Shown here: piece by piece, positions 1 to 6,031 of the stretch
Numbering within the stretch: position 1 is the first letter of the stretch
Layout: every line of letters starts with the position of its first letter
Source: Betaproteobacteria bacterium
GTDB taxonomy: Bacteria; Pseudomonadota; Gammaproteobacteria; Burkholderiales; SG8-41
DNA: 7,470 nt
Direction of reading: 5' to 3'
Assembly: GCA_025356695.1 (NCBI GenBank)
Contig: JANXSE010000269.1
Span: forward strand, 1-7,470
Made by a program: the position numbers and the translations under genes
Notes under the pieces: model-generated
The model's input: only the letters and a program-made list of their open reading frames with translations
Database searches by the model: none
What the model was told of the DNA's origin: nothing

Positions 1-12
1 CCATGCGGCATG

Positions 13-46
13 CTACGCCAATGAAGTATATACGTCAATGGCGTAG
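13..46. repeat. 34-bp near-perfect palindrome
   Basis: The arms ctacgcca (13-20) and tggcgtag (39-46) are exact reverse complements, and the symmetry continues to the centre through gtatatac (26-33). Of the 17 base pairs about the centre (29.5), 15 are complementary; the exceptions are 21/38 and 25/34. As DNA this resembles a binding site for a dimeric regulator; as RNA it could form a long hairpin ending an upstream transcript, but no T-run follows it. It does not match the dif consensus as I remember it, because its arms differ. It lies about 155 bases before the glutathione S-transferase start. The role is unknown. Confidence 0.6.
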
Positions 47-111
47 TGTCCGGGCCGAAATACCCGGAGACGGGCCGTGGCCATTCTTTTAAGTGTCTTT
101 CATGTCGGAAG

Positions 112-148
112 GGAATTTTTTGCGAATTGCACTAAAATTCCTCATCAT
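112..148 (+). promoter_or_regulatory. putative promoter/operator region of the GST-like gene
   Basis: An exact 8-bp inverted repeat, ggaatttt (112-119) and aaaattcc (134-141), is separated by 14 bases. It overlaps two possible sigma-70 signals: a TAAAAT -10-like hexamer at 133-138 without a good -35, and TTGCGA (120-125) with CATCAT (143-148) at 17-bp spacing, each matching consensus at four of six. Either would give a 5' leader of about 45-55 bases before the ATG at 201. The dyad could be an operator for a repressor, but this is inference from symmetry alone. The surrounding 1-200 holds no convincing gene. Confidence 0.35.
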
Positions 149-200
149 CAATCAGTGCGGATGAGATTTCCCGTCAAAAAATCAAGGAACAATTTTTAAC

Positions 201-812
201 ATGACAAAACCCAAACTGATCTATTTCGACGCGCCGGTGAGCCGCGGTGAAGAATGCCGGCTGGCGCTGCATGTCGCCGGCGTCGATTTCGAAGACGTGC
301 GCATCAAGCGCGAAGCGTGGCCGGCGATGAAAGCCGGGACGCCCTATGGTGCGATGCCGATTCTCGAATTGCCGGGCCAGCCGCCGCTCGGGCAGACCAA
401 TGCGATTCTCGTGCTGATCGGGCGCCGTCACGGGCTGCATCCCGCCGATGATTTTGAGGCGGCGCGCCACGAAGCGATGATGAACCACGTCGAAGACCTG
501 CGCGCCGCGCTCATTCCGACGCTGGGGATGAAGGATGACGAGAAAAAAGCCGCGCGTGAAGCGATGGTGGCGGGCGCTCTGCCGGCATGGGGGCAGTTTG
601 CCGAAAAGAACATCACCGGCGCCGGGCCGTTTTTCGGCGGCGCGAAGCTCAACGTCGTCGATCTGAAGCTGCACATGGCGGTGCGCTGGTTTATCGGCGG
701 CAAGGTCGATCACATACCCGCAACGATATTTGCGGGCTATCCGAAATTGATGCGCGCGCACGATGCGGTGCGCGATCACGCGGGCGTGAAGGGCTGGTAC
801 GCGAAAGCGTAA
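201..812 (+). CDS. glutathione S-transferase-like protein (sigma-class-like)
   Basis: A cytosolic GST-fold protein of 203 residues, the usual length for the family. It is predicted to bind glutathione and to conjugate or isomerise an electrophilic substrate as a dimer. The N-terminal thioredoxin-like domain (about 3-78) shows Y8 and R15 in LIYFDAPVSRGEECRLAL, the position of the catalytic Tyr in sigma/mu/alpha/pi enzymes. It also has the cis-proline segment PYGAMPILEL (P53) and the glutathione gamma-glutamyl contact segment GQTNAILVLIGRRHGL, where the more usual Ser of QSNAI is Thr66. The all-helical C-terminal domain (about 85-203) contains GAKLNVVDLKL, corresponding to the conserved N-capping box. 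The start is supported by AAGGA at 184-188, although its 12-base spacing is long. The next gene is 92 bases downstream and probably has its own promoter. Family assignment is firm; the substrate is unknown. Confidence 0.88.
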   Translation: MTKPKLIYFDAPVSRGEECRLALHVAGVDFEDVRIKREAWPAMKAGTPYGAMPILELPGQPPLGQTNAILVLIGRRHGLHPADDFEAARHEAMMNHVEDLRAALIPTLGMKDDEKKAAREAMVAGALPAWGQFAEKNITGAGPFFGGAKLNVVDLKLHMAVRWFIGGKVDHIPATIFAGYPKLMRAHDAVRDHAGVKGWYAKA

Positions 813-892
813 GCGCCGCTTTCGTCGCGGGTTTCTGCTGCGTTAACGCACGGGGCAGGCCATTAACAGGAAGTCCCGCCGCGACATCCCTG

Positions 893-898
893 TAAAAT
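893..898 (+). promoter_or_regulatory. TAAAAT -10-like hexamer, possible leaderless start of the MFS gene
   Basis: The hexamer matches the sigma-70 -10 consensus at five of six positions. Its last base is seven before the A of the ATG at 905, so a normal start point would fall on or beside the initiation codon. No Shine-Dalgarno sequence precedes the ATG; the nearest purine run (agga, 868-871) is more than 30 bases away. No good -35 is visible. A leaderless mRNA is therefore plausible but unproven. Confidence 0.45.
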
Positions 899-904
899 CC
901 GGCC

Positions 905-2149
905 ATGATGCCTTTCCTGCCGGCCCTGCGTGAACACCGCGCCTTCAAAGCGCTGCACTACCGCGATTTCCGCACGGTGTCGGTGTGCCAGATTTTCGGC
1001 AACCTCGGCTTCTGGATGGACGAGCTGAGCCGCGGCTGGCTGATTTATCAGATTACCGATTCGATGGTGCAGCTGGGCTTGGCGCGCGGCATCCAGTTTG
1101 TGCCGCTGCTGCTGTTCGCGCCGTTTGCCGGCACCTTCGCCGACCGGCATTCGCGCCGCTCGCTGCTGCTGTTTGCGCAGGGCATGAGTGCGCTGATTTT
1201 TGCGGTGCTGGCGGCGCTGATCTTCGCCGGCGTGGTGCAGCCGTGGCATGTGTATGTGGCGGCGGTGTGTTCGGGCCTGATGCAGGTGATTCAGCAACCG
1301 GCGCGCAGTTCTCTGGTGTCCGACACCGTGCCGCCGGAATTGCTGACCAATGCGATTGGCCTGAATTCAATGATCTTCAACGGCGCGCGCCTCATAGGCC
1401 CGGCGCTGGCGGGTGCCATCATCGCGGTCTCGGATACCGGCGGCGCTTATGCGGCGCAGGCGCTGTGCCTGTTCATCGCTACGGTCTATGCGGTGAAGCT
1501 GCGGGGAACGCCGCGCAGCGCCGAACACAAAGAACTCATGCTGCGCGAGTCTTACGTGCAGAGCATCCTCAAAGGCTGGCAGTTTGCGTGGAACAACCAG
1601 ATCGTGCGCGCCGGCATTTTGTGCACGACGGTGGTGTCGCTGTTTATTTTTCCGTTCACCACTTTGCTGCCGGTGTTCGCGCGCGACATACTCGACGTCG
1701 GCGCCGGCGGGCAGGGCATGCTGCTGGCGGCGATGGGTGCGGGTGCGGTGATCAGCTCGATCATGATCACGCTCTCCGGCCACCGCTGGACGCGCGGCAA
1801 GGTCATGCTCGACGCGTCTATCGTCTACGGCTTGGCGGTAGTCGGCCTGGCGTTCTCGCCGTGGTATTGGCTATCGCTGGTGGCGATGGTGGTGGCGGGG
1901 TTGTGTCATGTGCATGCGAATGCGCTGGTGCACACCGTCATTCAAACGCATTCGCTGCCTGAATACCGCGGCCGCACCATGGCGCTGTTTAACATGAGCC
2001 AGATGCTGTCGACGGCGGGCAGCATGCTGATCGGCGTGCTGGCGGTGGCGTTGGGCCCGCGCGGCGCGGTGGCGGCGATGGGTTTGGCGGGGGCGCTGGG
2101 GATAGTGTGGCTGGTGCTGGCGATGCCGGCGGCGCGGCGGATCAAGTAG
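905..2149 (+). CDS. MFS transporter, EntS/MFS_3-like exporter
   Basis: An integral inner-membrane protein of 414 residues with about 12 hydrophobic segments, predicted to use the proton gradient to export a small molecule. The N-terminal half has a GWLIYQITDS segment in helix 1-2 and the family loop 2-3 motif as GTFADRHSRRSLLL (about 76-89). The stretches QQPARSSLVSDTVP (130-143) and NAIGLNSMIFNGARLIGPAL (149-168) are typical of the EntS-like MFS_3 group. The central loop (about 198-232) is polar. The C-terminal half repeats the fold, with PEYRGRTMALFNM (352-364) in the loop before helix 11. ATG codons at 905 and 908 are both possible; the first gives two Met residues. It has no ribosome site (see the 893-898 entry). 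Related proteins export siderophores or drugs, but the cargo cannot be read from sequence. Confidence 0.9.
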   Translation: MMPFLPALREHRAFKALHYRDFRTVSVCQIFGNLGFWMDELSRGWLIYQITDSMVQLGLARGIQFVPLLLFAPFAGTFADRHSRRSLLLFAQGMSALIFAVLAALIFAGVVQPWHVYVAAVCSGLMQVIQQPARSSLVSDTVPPELLTNAIGLNSMIFNGARLIGPALAGAIIAVSDTGGAYAAQALCLFIATVYAVKLRGTPRSAEHKELMLRESYVQSILKGWQFAWNNQIVRAGILCTTVVSLFIFPFTTLLPVFARDILDVGAGGQGMLLAAMGAGAVISSIMITLSGHRWTRGKVMLDASIVYGLAVVGLAFSPWYWLSLVAMVVAGLCHVHANALVHTVIQTHSLPEYRGRTMALFNMSQMLSTAGSMLIGVLAVALGPRGAVAAMGLAGALGIVWLVLAMPAARRIK

Positions 2150-2156
2150 CGCACTT

Positions 2157-2177
2157 CTAGACCCGCGCCCGGTCTGG
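2157..2177 (+). terminator. weak hairpin after the MFS gene
   Basis: Bases 2157-2163 (ctagacc) can pair with 2171-2177 (ggtctgg) through six Watson-Crick pairs and one G-T pair, with a 7-base loop. It begins eight bases after the MFS stop. There is no T-run after it, so it would be a poor intrinsic terminator; it may only be a 3'-end stabiliser or chance. Confidence 0.22.
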
Positions 2178-2190
2178 CAGTATCGTGGCG
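2174..2190 (+). promoter_or_regulatory. possible sigma-54 (-24/-12) promoter for the ModA-like gene
   Basis: CTGGCAGTATCGTGGCG keeps the two invariant elements of RpoN promoters: GG at 2176-2177 and GC at 2188-2189 with the correct 10 bases between them, within a TGGCA block. The -12 block is TGGC where TTGC is preferred. A sigma-70-like TATAAC lies at 2193-2198 but has no recognisable -35 at a normal distance. A chance match is possible in GC-rich DNA. Confidence 0.3.
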
Positions 2191-2239
2191 CATATAACAA
2201 CAAAGCCGGCAACACCGGCGCACATTCACTCACGTATCA

Positions 2240-2246
2240 GGGGAGG
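2240..2246 (+). promoter_or_regulatory. strong ribosome binding site fixing the ModA-like start
   Basis: GGGGAGG lies four bases before the ATG at 2251 and decides against the upstream in-frame GTG at 2185, whose extra 22 residues would bury the signal peptide. Confidence 0.75.
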
Positions 2247-2250
2247 TTTT

Positions 2251-3006
2251 ATGAACATGCGCAAAATCATTCTGGCGGTAACCATCGTCTTTGCGTTGCT
2301 GAGCGCGGGCGTGCAGGCGGCCGAAATCAGGGTCTTCAGTTCCAATGCCGTGAAGACGGTGCTCGAAGCGCTCGAGGCGGAGTTCGAAAAAGCGAGCGGG
2401 CACAAAATCGTTTTTACTTACGACACCGCGGCCGCGCTGAAAACGCAAATCGAGAAGGGCGCGGCTTTTGATGTCGCCATACTGACTGCGGCGGGCATTG
2501 ACGATCTGATCAAGCAGGAAAAAATCGCCGCGGCCTCACGCGCCGATCTCGCGCGTTCGGGTGCCGGCGTGGCGATCAAAAAAGGCGCCGCAAGGCCCGA
2601 CATCAGCACCACCGACGCCTTCAAGCGCACGCTGCTCAATGCGAAATCGTTCGGTTATGTTGAGGCGGGTGCGACCGGCATTTACCTGAAAAATCTTTTT
2701 GTGAAGCTCGGTATCGCGGACGAACTGAAAGCGAAATTCAAGCCGATCGAGGCCAAAGTCGGCGCCGGCCCGGCGGTTGCCGCGGGCGACGTTGAAATCA
2801 GCATGACGCAGATCAGCGAGATATTGCCGTACCCGGGCGCCGAACTGCTGGGGCCGCTGCCGAAGGAAATTCAGCTTAACACCGACTTCGCGATGGGCGT
2901 CGCCGCAAACTCCAAAGAGGCGAATGCCGCCGGCGCGTGGCTCAAGTTCATGGCGACGCCGTCTTCCATCGCCGTTATCAAGGCGAAGGGTTTGGAGCCG
3001 CGGTAG
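2251..3006 (+). CDS. ModA-like periplasmic substrate-binding protein, orphan
   Basis: A secreted type-2 periplasmic binding protein of 251 residues. Residues 1-23 form a Sec signal peptide (MNMRK, hydrophobic core, VQA before AE). The mature start AEIRVFSSNAVKTVLEAL has the ModA-like layout, followed by GHKIVFTYDTAAALKTQIEKG and FDVAILTAAGIDDLI. The second lobe is seen in FGYVEAGATGIYLKNLFVKLGI, GPAVAAGDVEISMTQISEIL and a C-terminal AGAWLKFMATPSSIAVIKAKGLEP helix region. Only S30/S31 resemble the oxyanion-site serines of ModA; the GSS loop is DTA and the tyrosine-containing GDV-region motif is absent, so molybdate binding is doubtful. No permease or ATPase gene adjoins it. The ATG at 2251 is chosen over an in-frame GTG at 2185 because GGGGAGG (2240-2246) precedes it and it starts the signal peptide directly. 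A Met three codons in is an alternative start. It converges on the molybdenum-enzyme operon. Confidence 0.82.
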   Translation: MNMRKIILAVTIVFALLSAGVQAAEIRVFSSNAVKTVLEALEAEFEKASGHKIVFTYDTAAALKTQIEKGAAFDVAILTAAGIDDLIKQEKIAAASRADLARSGAGVAIKKGAARPDISTTDAFKRTLLNAKSFGYVEAGATGIYLKNLFVKLGIADELKAKFKPIEAKVGAGPAVAAGDVEISMTQISEILPYPGAELLGPLPKEIQLNTDFAMGVAANSKEANAAGAWLKFMATPSSIAVIKAKGLEPR

Positions 3007-3015
3007 TGCGCAGCG

Positions 3016-3046
3016 CAGGGAGTGGTGCTTCTTCCACCCATCCCTG
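3016..3046 (+). terminator. imperfect hairpin after the ModA-like gene
   Basis: Bases 3016-3021 (caggga) pair exactly with 3041-3046 (tccctg). An inner gtgg/ccac stem (3022-3025 with 3034-3037) closes an 8-base loop, with a 3-base bulge on the right side. It starts ten bases after the stop codon, so it is placed as a 3'-end structure, but no T-run follows. Confidence 0.3.
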
Positions 3047-3049
3047 TTG

Positions 3050-3098
3050 CCCCCTCGCCGATGAAACTGGCTCTCCCCCCACAAAGGGGGAAGGAGAG
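3050..3098. repeat. CCCTC/CTCTCC-type dispersed palindrome
   Basis: A CCCTCGCC block is followed by a hairpin: ctctcc (3071-3076) pairs with ggagag (3093-3098), and cccc (3077-3080) pairs with gggg (3087-3090), around a 6-base loop with a 2-base bulge. This architecture is a familiar intergenic repeat in proteobacteria, from general knowledge. A relative in the opposite orientation lies at 7218-7252 in this window. Confidence 0.5.
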
Positions 3099-3107
3099 AA
3101 CCGATCT

Positions 3108-3180
3108 TGTAGCCCGGAAGGAGCGTAGCGTATTCCGGGGAGCGCCACCCCGGATTTCACTTCGTTCCGTCCGGGCTACA
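3108..3180. repeat. REP-like palindrome (TGTAGCCCGG…CCGGGCTACA)
   Basis: Two 33-base arms (3108-3140 and 3148-3180) are inverted copies matching at 27 of 33 positions, around a 7-base loop, agcgcca. The outer ten bases, tgtagcccgg/ccgggctaca, match perfectly. The element resembles a repeat found in many beta- and gammaproteobacterial genomes. It carries no coding capacity and sits between convergent genes, where it could stabilise 3' ends or slow read-through. Confidence 0.72.
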
Positions 3181-3205
3181 TAAGACAAAAGCTAAACCCG
3201 GTTTC

Positions 3206-3285
3206 GTAGGGTGGGCAGCTCTGCTGCCCGCGCGAACATCTGCACAATAACCGCAACTCGTGGGCAACGAAGTTGCCCACCCTAC
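3206..3285. repeat. GTAGGGTGGGCA…TGCCCACCCTAC compound palindrome
   Basis: A perfect 12-bp inverted repeat bounds the element (3206-3217 and 3274-3285). Inside are two exact hairpins: gggcagc-tct-gctgccc (3213-3229) and gtgggcaac-gaa-gttgcccac (3260-3280). Inner and outer pairings are mutually exclusive. The second hairpin starts ten bases beyond the stop of the minus-strand molybdopterin subunit, so it may also protect or end that transcript; no long T-run is seen on either strand. It is probably a member of a dispersed repeat family. Confidence 0.7.
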
Positions 3286-3295
3286 TTGATGATGA

Positions 3296-5563
3296 TCAAA
3301 CCCAGGCCGCTTTCAAGCGCTCCGGCGTAAACGGCGCCTGCCGCAAACGCACACCGGTCGCATCGAAGATTGCGTTCGCAATCGCCGCCGGTAGCGGACG
3401 ACAGGTGCCTTCGCCGGCGCCGGAGGGCGCGAGATCAGGGCGGTCCATTAGTGTGATGTCGATCGATTCCGGCGCGTCTTTCATGTCGAGTATCGGATAA
3501 CTTTGCCAATCGACGCTGGTGACAGTCTTGTTGTCGAACTTCACTTCTTCGAACAAGGCGCGGCTGGTCGTCTGCACGATTTGCGCCTCTAACGTTTGCC
3601 GCGTCAGATCGGGCGCGATGACCAGACCGCAGTCGTGTGCGACAAAATAACGTTTCACCCAGATGCGCTGCGTATTTTTATTGACCTCGACTTCAGCGAT
3701 CACCGCGACGCGGGTGCCGCCGCGCACTGCGTACGACAAGCCCTGACCAACATACACATCGCCGCGCATTTGTTTGCGCGCGCCGACGTGCGGCTGCCAG
3801 CCGGCTTTTTCGGCGACGGTTTTGACCACGGCGAGGTCGCGCGGGTTGCTGAGATATTTCAAACGGAATTCGACCGCGTCGGTGTTGGTGGCAATGGCGA
3901 GTTCATCCATGAACGACTCGGACGCAAAATGAATTTGCGGGCCGCCCGGATCGCGAAAGTGCGAAGTGCGCAAGGGTGAGGCGCGCTCGACCAGCGGCGC
4001 GATGGTGTCGGAGGTTTTGCGCTTGGCCGCGAATGAATATGATTCGGCCGGTACGCCGAGGATCCAGATCGGCTTTAACGGCCAGCCCATCAGTTGCCCG
4101 GCGATGGTGCGTTCGGGCGAGCCTTCGTCGCGGTGAAATTCGCGCCGCGAGAAACCTTTCGATTCGAATTGCCAGCCGATCACCTTGCCGTCTTTGTCGA
4201 TGGCGGCGCGCGAAACGTGCACCGAGGCCGGCGCTTTCGGATCCCACTGCGTGCCGTCGTGACGCATGCCTTGCACACGCACCGGTTTGCCGACGGCTTT
4301 CGACAGCACCGCGGCGTCCATGGTGGTGTCGCCCGAATCATTGCGGCCGTACGAACCCGGGCCGACCATGAACTGGACTTTTACTTTTTCGACCGGCATG
4401 TCGAACATCTTGGCGATGCCGGCGCGGCAGTAGTGCGGTTTCTGGCCGCCGGTCCACACAGTGGCTTCGCCGTCGCGCATATCGGCAACGCCGCAGGCCG
4501 GCGCCATTGAGGCGTGCGACTGGAACGGCCATTCGTAGCTTGCCTCGACAATTTTTGCAGCACCGGCGAAGGCGGCATCGACGTCGCCACCGGTTTTTAC
4601 GTCTTCGTCGCGCTTCATCGATGTGCCGGCGCGGATGTGATTGTAAATTTCTTTCTGATCCGGGAAGGGCGGTTTGACCCCGGACCACGTCACCTTCAAC
4701 TGGCGCGCGGCGCGGATCGCATCCCACTGTTTGGGGGCGACGAGGCCGAGAAAATCTTTTTGCCAGACGACCTTCACGCCGGGAATATTTTTTACCGACG
4801 CTTCATCGACAGCGACCGGCACCGCGCCCGTCACCGGCGGGCGGATCATGCGGCCGTGCAGCATGCCTGGCAGTTTGACGTCGACCATGTTCTCGGCGGT
4901 GCCGAAGACCTTGGCTGCCACGTCGCGGCGGCGCACGCCGGGCTTGCCGACGATTTTGTATTCCGACGGCAACTTCGGTTTGGCGCGGCCAGTGACCTTG
5001 AGTTCGTTGCCGTATTCCTTGTTCCACTCGAGTTGCACGTCGAAGTGTTTGCCGCCGATCAATTCGCCGTATGCAACTTTGGTGTTCGGTGCGTTGCGCG
5101 CGCTGACGACGCCATTATCGACCGTGAGCTGATCGACGGGCACGCCGAGTTTGGCCGCGGCCATTTCCACCAGTACGAGGCGCGCTTCGGCGGCGGCGTT
5201 GCGCAGCGCGATGCCGCCGAACCAGATGCCGGTTGAGCCCGAAGCACCGCCCTGATCGACGGTTTCTCCGGTATTGCCCTGCACGATGCTGACGCGATCG
5301 GGCGCGACGTCGAGTTCTTCGGCAATCATTTTGAGCCAGCCGATGTCGGTGCCCTGGCTCATGTCGACTTTGCCGGTCCAGCCGGTGACGGTGCCGTCCT
5401 GATTGATGCTGATGTAGCTCGACAACTGATCGGCCTTGAGGCCGAGGCGCGAGCCTTGCGTGCCGGCGGCGTAGGTTTCACGCGTGATGCCGGGCAGCAA
5501 TACGGAAATGGTCAGCGCGCCGGCGCCGACGAGAAATTCACGACGATTGATTTGCATGGTCAT
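3296..5563 (-). CDS. molybdopterin-binding subunit of a periplasmic molybdenum hydroxylase (IorB/NicB-like)
   Basis: The catalytic subunit (755 residues) of a xanthine-oxidase-family enzyme, predicted to hydroxylate a carbon next to N or an aldehyde carbon using water at a Mo-MCD cofactor. NRREFLVGAGALTISVLLPG (6-25) is a Tat signal with a twin arginine at 7-8, so the enzyme should act in the periplasm. The order is the permuted one of isoquinoline 1-oxidoreductase beta subunits: a cofactor-domain segment (about 48-200), the hammerhead domain (about 210-310), then the main cofactor domains (340-755). Motifs include WTGGQKPHYCR (370-380), GPGSYGRNDSGD (401-412), DGTQWDPKAPASVHVSRAA (436-454) and SGAGEG, where E718 is the expected catalytic glutamate. 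The usual GEP is GEG, and the usual MEP is MAP (353-355). It lacks the C-terminal cytochrome c domains known from Pseudomonas NicB. AGGAG (5574-5570) overlaps the upstream stop. A second ATG two codons in is possible. The substrate is unknown. Confidence 0.9.
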   Translation of the reverse strand: MTMQINRREFLVGAGALTISVLLPGITRETYAAGTQGSRLGLKADQLSSYISINQDGTVTGWTGKVDMSQGTDIGWLKMIAEELDVAPDRVSIVQGNTGETVDQGGASGSTGIWFGGIALRNAAAEARLVLVEMAAAKLGVPVDQLTVDNGVVSARNAPNTKVAYGELIGGKHFDVQLEWNKEYGNELKVTGRAKPKLPSEYKIVGKPGVRRRDVAAKVFGTAENMVDVKLPGMLHGRMIRPPVTGAVPVAVDEASVKNIPGVKVVWQKDFLGLVAPKQWDAIRAARQLKVTWSGVKPPFPDQKEIYNHIRAGTSMKRDEDVKTGGDVDAAFAGAAKIVEASYEWPFQSHASMAPACGVADMRDGEATVWTGGQKPHYCRAGIAKMFDMPVEKVKVQFMVGPGSYGRNDSGDTTMDAAVLSKAVGKPVRVQGMRHDGTQWDPKAPASVHVSRAAIDKDGKVIGWQFESKGFSRREFHRDEGSPERTIAGQLMGWPLKPIWILGVPAESYSFAAKRKTSDTIAPLVERASPLRTSHFRDPGGPQIHFASESFMDELAIATNTDAVEFRLKYLSNPRDLAVVKTVAEKAGWQPHVGARKQMRGDVYVGQGLSYAVRGGTRVAVIAEVEVNKNTQRIWVKRYFVAHDCGLVIAPDLTRQTLEAQIVQTTSRALFEEVKFDNKTVTSVDWQSYPILDMKDAPESIDITLMDRPDLAPSGAGEGTCRPLPAAIANAIFDATGVRLRQAPFTPERLKAAWV

Positions 5564-5572
5564 GGTTTTCTC

Positions 5573-6031
5573 CTAGGCCTCGGCGGCGCGTTTGACCGCG
5601 CGCAGGATGCTCATGTGGGTGCCGCAGCGGCACTTGAGACCGCTGAGCGCTTCACGGATCTGCGTGTCGCTCGGGCGCGGATTTTTGTCGAGTAGCGCCA
5701 CCGAGGTCATCATCCAGCCGTTCAGACAGTAGCCGCATTGCGGCACCTGCTCTTCGAGAAAGGCAGCTTGCACCTTGTGCGGCTTCTGCGGTGTGCCGAT
5801 GCCGGCGAGTGTGGTGACCTTGCGCGCGCCGACTGCGCTGACCGGTGTGACGCAGGAGCGCGTCGGCACGCCGTTGAGCAGCACCGTGCAGGCGCCGCAT
5901 TGAGCGAGGCCGCAGCCGAAGCGCGGTTCTTTCATGCCGAGATTGTCGCGCAGTGCATATAACAAAGGCATATCCGCGTCGGCCTCGATAGCGTGCGCCT
6001 TGCCGTTGACGTTCAAATTATGTTTAGCCAC
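5573..6031 (-). CDS. [2Fe-2S] subunit of the molybdenum hydroxylase (IorA-like)
   Basis: The electron-transfer subunit, 152 residues, the normal length for isoquinoline 1-oxidoreductase alpha-type proteins. The N-terminal ferredoxin-like domain carries the plant-type cluster ligands C40, C45, C48 (GCGLAQCGAC) and C60. The helical C-terminal domain carries C99 and C102 (QCGYC) with C134 and C136 (CRCGTH). All eight cysteines are present, and Q98 sits where the family contacts the molybdopterin cofactor. It should pass electrons from the Mo site outward; no FAD subunit is encoded nearby. The start is GTG, fixed by GGAGG (6041-6037) five bases upstream. It has no signal peptide, so export would rely on the Tat signal of its partner. 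It is the first gene of the operon, ending nine bases before the large subunit. Confidence 0.94.
   Translation of the reverse strand: MAKHNLNVNGKAHAIEADADMPLLYALRDNLGMKEPRFGCGLAQCGACTVLLNGVPTRSCVTPVSAVGARKVTTLAGIGTPQKPHKVQAAFLEEQVPQCGYCLNGWMMTSVALLDKNPRPSDTQIREALSGLKCRCGTHMSILRAVKRAAEA

Noticed and set aside
13..46. Palindrome as a dif recombination site
   Set aside because: The TATATA-like centre is reminiscent, but the arms do not resemble the XerC/XerD half-sites as I know them.
174..779. 201-codon open frame on the minus strand
   Set aside because: It is the antisense of the well-supported GST gene, Arg/His-rich and without family motifs; long antisense frames are common in GC-rich DNA.
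985..1962. 325-codon open frame on the plus strand inside the MFS gene
   Set aside because: Its composition (Ala/Arg/Gly/Cys-rich, no membrane segments or motifs) is that of a shifted reading of the transporter.
2185..2250. Upstream GTG extension of the ModA-like gene
   Set aside because: It would place 22 polar residues ahead of the signal peptide and lacks a ribosome site; GGGGAGG directly precedes the ATG at 2251.
2937..3160. Short open frames (about 60 codons) on both strands in the convergent gap
   Set aside because: They are read out of the palindromic repeats and the end of the ModA-like gene, with no ribosome site or plausible protein.
3108..3285. Palindromes as a CRISPR array or attachment site
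   Set aside because: The units differ from each other, are not regularly spaced, and no integrase or Cas gene is nearby.
4514..5236. 240-codon plus-strand open frame opposite the molybdopterin subunit
   Set aside because: It is antisense to a gene with clear family motifs and has no recognisable domain of its own.
3296..5563. Large subunit as a frameshifted or truncated NicB missing its cytochrome domains
   Set aside because: The protein ends normally after the GAGE region and the FTPERLKAAW tail, as in IorB-type proteins, and no heme-binding CxxCH frames lie downstream.
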